Shown here one piece after another: positions 1 to 5,901 of a DNA stretch of 5,901 nucleotides. The DNA lies in contig CALDZS010000141.1 of NCBI GenBank assembly GCA_937944065.1, positions 1-5,901 on the forward strand, in the 5' to 3' direction. A program made the translations under genes and the position numbers. Under the pieces are notes generated by a model. That model saw nothing but the letters and a program-made list of their open reading frames with translations. It was not told the DNA's origin and did no database searches. How positions within the stretch are numbered: position 1 is the first letter of the stretch; each line of letters opens with the position of its first letter. Origin of the DNA: an uncultured Amylibacter sp. (GTDB taxonomy: Bacteria; Pseudomonadota; Alphaproteobacteria; Rhodobacterales; Rhodobacteraceae).

Positions 1-185
1 AGCATCGAGGATTTGCCTGCCCCGTTCGGGCCGATGATCGCACGAACTTCGCCCTCTCTGATGTCAAACGATATGTCTTTGATCGCAACAACTCCGCCGA
101 AGCGCAGTGTGATGTTTTTCATTTCCATAACGGGCGCGCCAATTGTACGCCCATCCGGGGTAATAAATGGCTCTACAGCGTTCAT
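1..185 (-). CDS. LivG-type ABC transporter ATP-binding protein, N-terminal fragment
   Basis: This is the first 61 codons of an ATPase that energises a branched-chain-amino-acid-type (HAAT/LIV) importer on the cytoplasmic side of the inner membrane; the rest lies beyond the left edge. Translating the minus strand from the ATG at 185-183 gives a short N-terminal extension of about 20 residues. An ABC A-loop region (LRFGGVVAIKDISF, residues 27-40) follows, then a clear Walker A, GPNGAGKSS, at residues 52-60. The order and the wording GGVVAIKDISFDIREGE fit LivG rather than LivF (family knowledge). The start is well placed: a purine-rich AGAAGGTGG (198-190) sits 4 nt upstream, and the ATG overlaps the TGA of the upstream ligase gene (ATGA, 185-182), so the two are probably translationally coupled in one operon. 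Walker B, the signature motif and the H-loop are not in the window. The substrate cannot be told from this fragment. Confidence 0.93.
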   Translation of the reverse strand, partial: MNAVEPFITPDGRTIGAPVMEMKNITLRFGGVVAIKDISFDIREGEVRAIIGPNGAGKSSM

Positions 186-2143
186 GCCGCCACCTTCTTG
201 GCGTCAAAGGTTTTGACATCACGGATTTCCAAGGTGGCAGTAATAGCACCCTTGCGCCCGTCCTCGTATGTAACCTCGGTCTCGGTATAAATCTCGGTTG
301 AACCATCATAGAGTGCCGTTAGAAGGTCACTGTATTTTTCGCCGATGATATTGCGCCTAACCTTTTGCGTACGTGTCAATTCGCCATCATCTGCATCCAA
401 TTCCTTGTGCAAAATTAGGAATCTGCTGATCTGACAGCTGGACAGGAATTCGTCCTGCGCAATGCTAGCGTTTGTTTCTTCTACGTTTTGTTGGATCATT
501 TCATATACACGCGGATGTGCAGCCAATTCTTGATAGGATGAATAAGCAATGTTGTTGCGTTCCGCCCAGTTTCCCACCGCTGTTAAGTCGATATTGATGA
601 AGGCAACACAGTTGTCTCTGCCATTACCGAACACAACTGTTTCAAGGATATTTGCATAGAATTTTAATTTGTTCTCGACGAATTTCGGTGCAAACATGGA
701 ACCGTCTTTCAGTTTTCCAACATCTTTCGCACGATCAATGATACGCAATTGCCCCGTCGCAGGCTCGATGAAACCAGCGTCACCTGTTGCGACCCAGCCT
801 TCAGAATCCTTGGTTTCTTTGGTGCTTTTTGGATTCTTATAATAACTAACGAACGCCCCTGCAGATCTGTAGAAAACCTCTCCTGTGTCATCGATCTTCA
901 ACTCAACGCCTGGGCTGGGTGTACCGACAGTATCGGCGCGAACTTCGCCATCTTTTTGTTGCGTGATGAAAACACTTGCTTCGGTTTGACCATACAGCTG
1001 CTTTAGATTGATCCCCAAAGAGCGGTAGAAATCGAACAACTCTGGTCCAATTGCCTCGCCAGCCGTATAACCAACACGAACCCGACTTAGACCTAGGGAA
1101 TTTTTCAACGGCTCTACAATCAACGCCCGACCAATTGTGTATTTCAGCCGTGACATTAACCCGACTTCTTTACCATCCAATAATTTGGGGCCAACATCGG
1201 ACGCGACATTCATAAAGTATTTGAATGCCCAACGCTTAAAGCGACCAGCGTCTTCCATGCGTATCTGAACCGAGGTCAGCAACCCCTCAAAATAGCGTGG
1301 TGGTGCAAAGAAATAACTCGGCCCTACCTCGACCAGGCATTCCTGCATGGTTTCTTGGCTTTCTGGGCAGGCAACACAAAACCCTGTGCTGTAAGCCTGA
1401 CCGATTGAAAAAATGAAATCACCAACCCATGCCATCGGTAGATACGCCAACACGCTGTCATTGACGGACAGATTGTCGAACTCGCCCGTTCGGCGACCCG
1501 TTTCAATAATGTTTCGATTTGATAAAACAACGCCCTTGGGCCGACCCGTGGTACCAGATGTATACAACATCACACAGGTCGTATCGTAATCCTGTTTTGC
1601 AATTCTCGCATCCAACTCGGCTTGCAGAGTATCACTTTTTTCGCGCCCTCGTTTTTGTACATCTTTGTAATCAAACAAGGCTGCCTTTTCGTATTTGCGC
1701 ATACCGCGAGGATCGAGATAGATAATCCCATCTAGGTCTTTCAGATCGTCCATCACATCGATGATCTTATCGACCTGTTCTTGGTCTTCGGCCACAACGA
1801 ACCGCGCTGTGCAATGATCCAACACGAACGCCATTTCCTCGGCTACTGCATCTTTATAAAGGGGTACTGGTACTGCGCCGACAGACTGCGCCGCAACCAT
1901 GGCCCAATAGAAATATGGCCGGTTGCGCCCCACGATGGCGATATGATCGCCCTCTTTGACGCCCAGATCAAGCAAGCCCAGTGCTAATGCATTTATCTCT
2001 TTTGCTGTTTGCGCCCAAGACCAGCTTTGCCAAATCCCAAATTCTTTTTCGCGATATGCCGCAGCATCAGCATATGACGACGCATTCCGCGCCAATAGTT
2101 TTGGTACAGTATCCAAGCCTGTTTTTGGCAACTTGTCGGTCAT
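182..2143 (-). CDS. AMP-forming long-chain acyl-CoA synthetase (ABC-transporter-associated type)
   Basis: This 653-residue enzyme of the ANL (acyl-CoA synthetase) superfamily would convert a carboxylic acid, ATP and CoA to acyl-CoA, AMP and PPi in the cytoplasm. Visible motifs: the P-loop YTSGTTGRPKGV at residues 194-205, YGQTEAS at 384-390, TGD at 453-455, the hinge IIDRAKD at 468-474, and a C-terminal ELTRTQK ending in the expected catalytic lysine K594. The section KLKDGSMFAPKFVENKLKF and a tail with YEDGRKG resemble the COG1022-like ligases encoded beside LIV-type ABC transporters in proteobacteria (recalled family knowledge, not searched). Start choice: the ATG at 2143 has GGGAGGG (2153-2147) just upstream and begins MTDKLPKTGL. 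A longer in-frame start at 2182 would add 13 residues and bury that ribosome site. It is the first gene of the minus-strand operon and is followed by the ABC ATPase through an ATGA overlap. Substrate chain length or aromatic nature cannot be read here. Confidence 0.95.
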   Translation of the reverse strand: MTDKLPKTGLDTVPKLLARNASSYADAAAYREKEFGIWQSWSWAQTAKEINALALGLLDLGVKEGDHIAIVGRNRPYFYWAMVAAQSVGAVPVPLYKDAVAEEMAFVLDHCTARFVVAEDQEQVDKIIDVMDDLKDLDGIIYLDPRGMRKYEKAALFDYKDVQKRGREKSDTLQAELDARIAKQDYDTTCVMLYTSGTTGRPKGVVLSNRNIIETGRRTGEFDNLSVNDSVLAYLPMAWVGDFIFSIGQAYSTGFCVACPESQETMQECLVEVGPSYFFAPPRYFEGLLTSVQIRMEDAGRFKRWAFKYFMNVASDVGPKLLDGKEVGLMSRLKYTIGRALIVEPLKNSLGLSRVRVGYTAGEAIGPELFDFYRSLGINLKQLYGQTEASVFITQQKDGEVRADTVGTPSPGVELKIDDTGEVFYRSAGAFVSYYKNPKSTKETKDSEGWVATGDAGFIEPATGQLRIIDRAKDVGKLKDGSMFAPKFVENKLKFYANILETVVFGNGRDNCVAFINIDLTAVGNWAERNNIAYSSYQELAAHPRVYEMIQQNVEETNASIAQDEFLSSCQISRFLILHKELDADDGELTRTQKVRRNIIGEKYSDLLTALYDGSTEIYTETEVTYEDGRKGAITATLEIRDVKTFDAKKVAA

Positions 2144-2146
2144 AGT

Positions 2147-2153
2147 CCCTCCC
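2147..2153 (-). promoter_or_regulatory. Ribosome binding site of the acyl-CoA synthetase
   Basis: The minus strand reads GGGAGGG and then ACT directly before the ATG at 2143. This strong Shine-Dalgarno match decides the start over the in-frame ATG at 2182, which would place the site inside the coding sequence. Confidence 0.8.
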
Positions 2154-2154
2154 A

Positions 2155-2168
2155 GTGTCAAACGACAC
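2155..2168. repeat. Inverted repeat GTGTC-N4-GACAC next to the ligase ribosome site
   Basis: A perfect 5-bp dyad with a 4-nt loop, GTGTC (2155-2159) and GACAC (2164-2168). It lies one base upstream of the ligase Shine-Dalgarno on the minus-strand transcript, so it could fold as a small leader hairpin or be a protein half-site pair. A further GACAC copy lies at 2178-2182. The dyad is seen directly; its function is unknown. Confidence 0.45.
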
Positions 2169-2200
2169 AACCTAGCAGACACGAATCTAGGACTAGGTTG
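2168..2200. repeat. 8-bp perfect inverted repeat in the divergent control region
   Basis: CAACCTAG (2168-2175) is the exact reverse complement of CTAGGTTG (2193-2200), with a 17-bp spacer. The spacer holds another CTAGG (2187-2191) that could pair alternatively with CCTAG, and a GACAC (2178-2182). It occupies about half of the 65 bp between the ligase start and the longest possible kinase start. This suggests an operator for one or both divergent units, or a leader hairpin. Which protein binds, if any, is unknown; the neighbouring OmpR-type regulator is the obvious candidate. Confidence 0.5.
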
Positions 2201-2240
2201 AGGCTACTATGAATTACGTTTTTTGCAGAAGTATTTCTGA

Positions 2241-2261
2241 ATTGTATCGAACTGTTACAAT
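2241..2261. promoter_or_regulatory. Symmetric dyad with outward-facing TACAAT elements, possible divergent promoter/operator
   Basis: ATTGTATC-GAACT-GTTACAAT is a 21-bp dyad with 7 of 8 arm positions matching. Each arm ends in TACAAT on its own strand, a plausible -10 element facing each gene: plus strand 2256-2261 toward the kinase, minus strand 2246-2241 toward the ligase. This would give leaders of roughly 45 nt to the kinase ATG at 2314 and roughly 90 nt to the ligase ATG. No convincing -35 is seen on either strand, so promoter function is an inference. If the longer kinase start at 2209 were used, this element would lie inside the gene. Confidence 0.35.
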
Positions 2262-2313
2262 CCAAAAATATCTCTCTGGTCATACCCGCGTTCACAGTGT
2301 TAGCAAAACAAGT

Positions 2314-4239
2314 ATGAAACGTACGGCACATGAAATCACGGAAATGACCCGCTCTGGGTTGAACCTGATCAAACAAGCGATTTCTATTTATGATCAAGAT
2401 TTGGCGCTGACGGTTGCCAACCGCAGGTTTAAAACTATGTTCTCGCTGCCCGACCACCTGACCCAAGTCGGTGCGAACTTTGCCGAGACCATCCGTTATC
2501 TCGCGACCAAGGGCGAATATGGGAAAATCGATGACATAGATGCGTTTGTGGCCGAACGCGTACAGCAGGCCAAAGCGTTTGTGCCGCACTATATCGAACG
2601 GCAGCGCGCCAACGGAACCACAATCGCCGTCGAAGGCAGCCCGTTGCGTCAAGGTGGGTGGGTTACAGTTTACACCGATATCACTGACATTCGTGCGCAA
2701 GAGGGGTTGTTACGTGACAGTTCCAAAGACCTGTCTGATCAGCTGTTAAAGCGTTCAGAGGAATTGGCGCAGACCAACCGTGAATTGAATGCTACGATCA
2801 TCGCATTGGAAGAAGCCAAGCAGGAATTGATGGATTCTGAAATGCGGTTGAATGCGACCAACGCGATGACACCAGCACATATTGCGCGGGTCGATACATC
2901 AGGGCATTACACCTACACCAACCAAAAATTGGATACGATCGTTCCAGGTCGACCCAAGAACATTTTGGGCATGCATTTAAAAGAAGCGCTAGGCGACGAA
3001 GCCTATAATGCGATTGCACCAAAATTTTCTGATGCGATGCAGGGTCAAGCATCCGCATTTGAATTTCCGCTAAAACAATCGGGCAAACAAATCCGCGTGG
3101 CATTTACCCCCGATACCGATGCGAATGGGGAAATTATCGGGGCGTATTTGTTGTCGATGGATATCACAGACGAAACAAACGCACGCCAAGCGCTGATGCA
3201 CACACGTAGGCGTGAATTGGCCGCGCAGTTGACCAGCGGTTTGGCGCATGACTTTGCTAATCTATTGACCATTATCTTGGGGCAACAAAACAAACTAGAA
3301 GCGTTGGAGAAGCTACCCAGAGACGCGCGCGAAATTGTTGCGACCACCAAAGACGCTGCCTTGCGCGGCGGAGCATTGCTCAGCGGGCTAGGACAAATTA
3401 GCGAACCGAGGAACCTGACTTTACGGTCGGTCGACTTTGATATCTTGATTGATCGAACTGCCCGTCTTATCCGCGCAACCCTCGACGACAACGTTGAACT
3501 CCAAGTGATAAATCATGTGCCAAGCGCGCAATTGTTGCTGGACGATGGGTTCACCCAAGACGCCTTGTTAAATCTGGCGCTGAACGCGAACGAGGCGATA
3601 CATGAAGGCGGCACGATCAATTTAACAGCCACGCAAAGCCATCCCGATTGGCTAGAACTGGTTGTGCGTGACACCGGAACTGGGTTCAGCGATGCGGCAT
3701 TGAAAAATGCGTTCACCCCATTCTACACAACAAAGACGGGAAAGACCGGTCGTGGATTGGGATTGTCCACAGTTTTTGATTTTGCAAAAGTGAACGGAGG
3801 ACGCGTAATACTGGAAAACCATCCTGAAGGTGGTGCCGAAGTCACCCTACGCCTACCTTACAAAAAAGCAGCCCCAATGACCACGGGCGTGGCATTATTG
3901 GTCGAAGACAATCTTAGTATCCGTGAAACCATACGCGACTACTTGCAATCGATGGGCTATTCAGTGCTAGAAGCAGACAGCGCAGAAGAGGCCCAACGTT
4001 TGGCATCCCTGCCCGATCTGACATTGGTGGTGTCTGACCTTATGTTACGTGGCGACCTGACTGGATATGATTTTGCCAAAGCAATCCGCGACGATGGCGT
4101 GACAACCCCGATCCTGATCGTTACAGGTCTACCGACAGACGATCCAATCCGCCAGCGCGCCGCAGCCGAGTTTATGGTGCTATCAAAACCGTTCTCATTC
4201 GAGCAGTTGGCCGCCCAAATCACCAGCGAGACTCTATGA
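2314..4239 (+). CDS. Soluble hybrid histidine kinase, PAS-PAS-HisKA-HATPase-REC
   Basis: A 641-residue cytoplasmic sensor kinase with no membrane segment. Order: PAS_7-type domain (about 14-125, TRSGLNLIKQAISIYD to YTDITDIR); predicted coiled coil (135-177); a second, more divergent PAS (178-288, ending LLSMDITDE); HisKA with H-box GLAHDFAN and phospho-acceptor H312; N-box around N424; G1 box DTGTGF (453-458); G2 box GRGLGLS (479-485); C-terminal receiver (525-640) with E531/D532, phospho-acceptor D575, T604 and K625. All catalytic positions are intact, so it should autophosphorylate and pass phosphate to its receiver. Start: the frame is open from an ATG at 2209 with GAGG 5 nt upstream (676 residues). 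The extra 35 residues, however, are AT-rich, unlike the family and contain a dyad. I prefer ATG 2314, which puts the PAS domain near the N-terminus; ATG 2344 is also possible. The stop overlaps the regulator's ATG. The ligand is unknown. Confidence 0.92.
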   Translation: MKRTAHEITEMTRSGLNLIKQAISIYDQDLALTVANRRFKTMFSLPDHLTQVGANFAETIRYLATKGEYGKIDDIDAFVAERVQQAKAFVPHYIERQRANGTTIAVEGSPLRQGGWVTVYTDITDIRAQEGLLRDSSKDLSDQLLKRSEELAQTNRELNATIIALEEAKQELMDSEMRLNATNAMTPAHIARVDTSGHYTYTNQKLDTIVPGRPKNILGMHLKEALGDEAYNAIAPKFSDAMQGQASAFEFPLKQSGKQIRVAFTPDTDANGEIIGAYLLSMDITDETNARQALMHTRRRELAAQLTSGLAHDFANLLTIILGQQNKLEALEKLPRDAREIVATTKDAALRGGALLSGLGQISEPRNLTLRSVDFDILIDRTARLIRATLDDNVELQVINHVPSAQLLLDDGFTQDALLNLALNANEAIHEGGTINLTATQSHPDWLELVVRDTGTGFSDAALKNAFTPFYTTKTGKTGRGLGLSTVFDFAKVNGGRVILENHPEGGAEVTLRLPYKKAAPMTTGVALLVEDNLSIRETIRDYLQSMGYSVLEADSAEEAQRLASLPDLTLVVSDLMLRGDLTGYDFAKAIRDDGVTTPILIVTGLPTDDPIRQRAAAEFMVLSKPFSFEQLAAQITSETL

Positions 4240-4943
4240 CTGCATCCAAGCATCTTATCACTATATTAGACGACCAACGCGAAATCCGCGAGATGCTATC
4301 AACAGCCCTAAATCAGGCGGGGTTTGAGACGATGTGTTTCGCCCGTGCAACTGAATTCGAACGCGAAATCAGACGTATATCCCCCGCTGTTTGCATCGTT
4401 GACTTGGGGTTGCCCGACAAAGACGGTCTGGCCTTGGTCAATCACCTCGCGGTCGAGAGTGGGGCGGCGATCATAATAATTTCTGGCCGTGTCTTGGTGC
4501 AGGACAAGATTGTCGGATTGGAACTTGGCGCGGATGATTACATTACCAAACCGTTCGAGGTCGCAGAGGTTGTTGCACGCGTACGTGCCCTGATCCGGCG
4601 AAATACAAATCGCGACACAACCAGCAAAAAGCAGATTGTCACATTTTCAGGCTGGACCGCCAATTTTGACAAACTAGAACTGACGGCGCCCGACGGACGC
4701 AAACAGAACCTATCCTATGCCGAAGCCCAGCTGTTAAGAATTTTCCTAGATGCCGCAAACCATTTGATAAGCAGGGACCAAATGATCGAAATGCTAAGTG
4801 GCGAAAACGAAGGTAATTTCGAACGCGCGATGGACGTGCGTGTTTCACGCCTAAGGACGAAACTGAATGACGATCCGCAAAACCCCAAAATCATTAAAAC
4901 CATTTATGGGGCTGGATACATTTTCATCGGTGATCCGGACTAG
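4236..4943 (+). CDS. OmpR/PhoB-family response regulator, DNA-binding
   Basis: A 235-residue two-domain regulator. The receiver (about 5-120) has acidic pocket D12/D13, phospho-acceptor D56 in CIVDLGLPDKDG, S83 in place of the usual threonine, and K105 in ITKPFE. The GLELGADDYITKPF block is diagnostic of the OmpR family. The C-terminal winged helix (about 132-232) shows the AEAQLLRIF, ISRDQMIEML, VSRLRTKL and IKTIYGAGYIF elements typical of the Trans_reg_C fold. Its ATG lies within the kinase stop (ATGA, 4236-4239) behind only a weak purine stretch, so translation is probably coupled to the kinase, and the two are likely partners. Phosphate could come directly from kinase H312 or compete with the kinase's own receiver; no HPt protein is encoded nearby. 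The likely target, by position only, is the divergent transport/ligase promoter region. Confidence 0.95.
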   Translation: MTASKHLITILDDQREIREMLSTALNQAGFETMCFARATEFEREIRRISPAVCIVDLGLPDKDGLALVNHLAVESGAAIIIISGRVLVQDKIVGLELGADDYITKPFEVAEVVARVRALIRRNTNRDTTSKKQIVTFSGWTANFDKLELTAPDGRKQNLSYAEAQLLRIFLDAANHLISRDQMIEMLSGENEGNFERAMDVRVSRLRTKLNDDPQNPKIIKTIYGAGYIFIGDPD

Positions 4944-4949
4944 TCTTAC

Positions 4950-5018
4950 AGAGTTATCGAAAGTAAGCGATCTGCCGGAAAATCTTAAGCAGAGAGGCCT
5001 GTCAGGATTACTAACTCT
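4950..5018. repeat. Inverted repeat AGAGTTA/TAACTCT enclosing a smaller stem
   Basis: AGAGTTA (4950-4956) and TAACTCT (5012-5018) are exact reverse complements. Between them, TCTGC (4971-4975) and GCAGA (4989-4993) form a second 5-bp pairing with a 13-nt loop. The outer arms start 7 nt after the regulator stop, so on the plus transcript this could fold into a branched 3' structure. The arms are short and partly AT-rich, and the loop is 55 nt, so chance is a real alternative. Confidence 0.3.
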
Positions 5019-5145
5019 TAGGCAATAAAGCCAACACGTCCAAGCCCGCTTGAAACGATCTACGACCAAGTATTGTCCGCGCAACGGATTGAAGCTTCAC
5101 ACCGACACCCTGCACAACACGAATTACAGCACAAGCGTTCCTGAT

Positions 5146-5159
5146 CCGATTTCGATCGG
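5146..5159 (-). terminator. Short hairpin after the minus-strand gene, weak terminator candidate
   Basis: CCGAT (5146-5150), a TTCG loop, and ATCGG (5155-5159) form a perfect 5-bp stem. It begins 7 nt past the TAA of the unidentified minus-strand gene. Position suggests a 3' end structure for that gene, but there is no following T-run on the minus strand and the stem is short, so intrinsic termination is doubtful. Confidence 0.25.
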
Positions 5160-5166
5160 CGCCATC

Positions 5167-5901
5167 TTAGTTTCTACTTACTATTATCAGCGGCAAATCT
5201 TCTTCTTTAGAAATATTTAAGATCGTATCTTCGGCTGGCCCATCTTTAAGGTACACTGGAAAACCGCCAATATAGTCCCATAAATTTTGATCTCCGCTTA
5301 AGCCCGCGCCAAAGTGATTATAAACACTGTGGCGATTAGCACCTAACCGCACAAACAATTCTGACAAGCTTTGTTCATAACGCGTCGCGTTACTTTTGAT
5401 CACAGAAGCTGTGTCATCCTGGCGATTAACAACCAAGTTTCGCAGTTCCATCTGGCTTGCACCAAACAGGCGGAAACCCAGTTCCCCAGCCGCCAAACCA
5501 TTTTGAGCGACGGCAAGTATCTGGGCATCAACTTTGTCGTTCAATTCAGATAACGTTGTTTCTACCAACACATCAAACAGTCGATTACGCAGGGTCGCCT
5601 GATCGGAAACAATGACGTCTGAAACCAACAGCTCTGGCCCGGCAGAATTAAACTCACCAGTATCAAAACTACCATACTCAAAATTCACGTTGCCAATCGA
5701 CACAGGCAATGTCGCATCCTCTGGACGGATTTTTGCACCTAGCCGATTAGACAAATCAGGGCGTCCGACGGGCAATATTCCTGCCGTCGCGTCATCATCA
5801 GCGATCACGTTCACGTCGATAAAGTTTGCAAAACGATCAACCGCTCCTGACAGTCGTACTCTCAGACCATCATCAGGTGTGAAATCATATAGGTTTGCTT
5901 T
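5167..5901 (-). CDS. Unidentified protein, C-terminal part (5' end outside the window)
   Basis: I do not recognise this protein. The minus-strand frame is open from the right edge to the TAA at 5169-5167, giving at least 244 residues. An internal GTG at 5814 has no ribosome site, and coding-like sequence continues upstream of it (KANLYDFTPDDGLRVRLSG), so the start most likely lies beyond the window. The visible part has no cysteine, no evident membrane segment, many Asp/Asn/Gly residues (for example VIADDDATAG and NFEYGSFDTGEFNS), and a central, probably helical stretch around ATLRNRLFDVLVETTLSELNDKVDAQ. It ends in the hydrophobic segment EEDLPLIIVSRN. Lack of cysteine and the alternating hydrophobic pattern would fit an exported or surface protein with beta structure, but no signal peptide can be checked. 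It is convergent with the regulator gene and need not share its function. Confidence 0.75.
   Translation of the reverse strand, partial: KANLYDFTPDDGLRVRLSGAVDRFANFIDVNVIADDDATAGILPVGRPDLSNRLGAKIRPEDATLPVSIGNVNFEYGSFDTGEFNSAGPELLVSDVIVSDQATLRNRLFDVLVETTLSELNDKVDAQILAVAQNGLAAGELGFRLFGASQMELRNLVVNRQDDTASVIKSNATRYEQSLSELFVRLGANRHSVYNHFGAGLSGDQNLWDYIGGFPVYLKDGPAEDTILNISKEEDLPLIIVSRN

Larger units (their letters stand above)
4944..5166. other. Intergenic gap between convergent genes, no gene recognised
   Basis: This 223-bp stretch lies between the regulator stop (4943) and the stop of the minus-strand gene (5167). I see no plausible coding sequence, tRNA or insertion-sequence end. It holds the inverted repeats listed separately, but neither strand shows a GC-rich hairpin followed by a T-tract. 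How the two convergent transcripts end is therefore not clear from sequence. Confidence 0.6.

Noticed and set aside
2144..2182. Upstream ATG at 2182 as start of the acyl-CoA synthetase
   Set aside because: It would add 13 residues unlike the family N-terminus and place the strong GGGAGGG ribosome site inside the gene; the ATG at 2143 fits better.
2171..2197. Three CTAG tetramers in 27 bp as a rare-word anomaly
   Set aside because: CTAG also occurs many times elsewhere in this window, including inside the genes, so it is not rare here. Only the inverted-repeat arrangement was kept.
2158..2700. A 180-codon minus-strand open frame across the kinase start and control region
   Set aside because: It is antisense to the PAS_7 coding sequence, which has clear domain homology. 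Its own translation shows no recognisable motif, and it would cover the ligase ribosome site.
3045..3491. A 148-codon minus-strand open frame within the kinase
   Set aside because: Its serine/alanine/arginine-rich translation is typical of the antisense of a real gene, and the plus frame holds the HisKA region.
5812..5814. GTG at 5814 as start of the unidentified minus-strand gene
   Set aside because: No ribosome site precedes it, and the frame continues open with plausible coding sequence to the window edge, so the gene is treated as 5'-truncated.
1..5901. Mobile element, CRISPR array, tRNA or phage signal
   Set aside because: No transposase or integrase, no regularly spaced repeats, no tRNA-like cloverleaf and no element ends were seen on either strand.

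Overview
The window looks like a chromosomal segment of a marine alphaproteobacterium, most likely Rhodobacterales (Roseobacter group). That rests on three things: the acyl-CoA ligase tail resembles the ligases paired with LIV-type ABC transporters in that group, the sensor kinase is a soluble PAS_7-type hybrid common there, and base composition is roughly balanced by eye. The taxonomic call is inference; no rRNA or other marker gene is present.

Layout: (1) Positions 1-2143 on the minus strand hold the promoter-proximal end of a transport/activation operon. A 653-residue acyl-CoA synthetase comes first, followed through an ATGA stop/start overlap by the N-terminal 61 codons of a LivG-type ABC ATPase, cut by the window edge. 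(2) Positions 2144 to about 2313 form a compact divergent control region with three inverted repeats. (3) Positions 2314 (or 2209) to 4943 on the plus strand hold a two-gene signalling operon: a soluble PAS-PAS-HisKA-HATPase-REC hybrid histidine kinase, overlapping by ATGA an OmpR/PhoB-type response regulator. (4) Positions 4944-5166 are a gap between convergent genes, with inverted repeats but no recognisable gene and no textbook terminator. (5) Positions 5167-5901 on the minus strand are the C-terminal 244 codons of a protein I do not recognise.

How the genes may work together (inference): the ABC system would import a carboxylic-acid substrate, the ligase would trap it as a CoA thioester, and the divergently transcribed kinase/regulator pair would sense a cytoplasmic cue and control the transport operon and possibly itself. 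The ligand is unknown. The most interesting parts are the dyad-rich divergent region and the coupling of a hybrid kinase, which already has its own receiver, to a separate DNA-binding regulator. The unidentified gene at the right edge seems unrelated to this unit.
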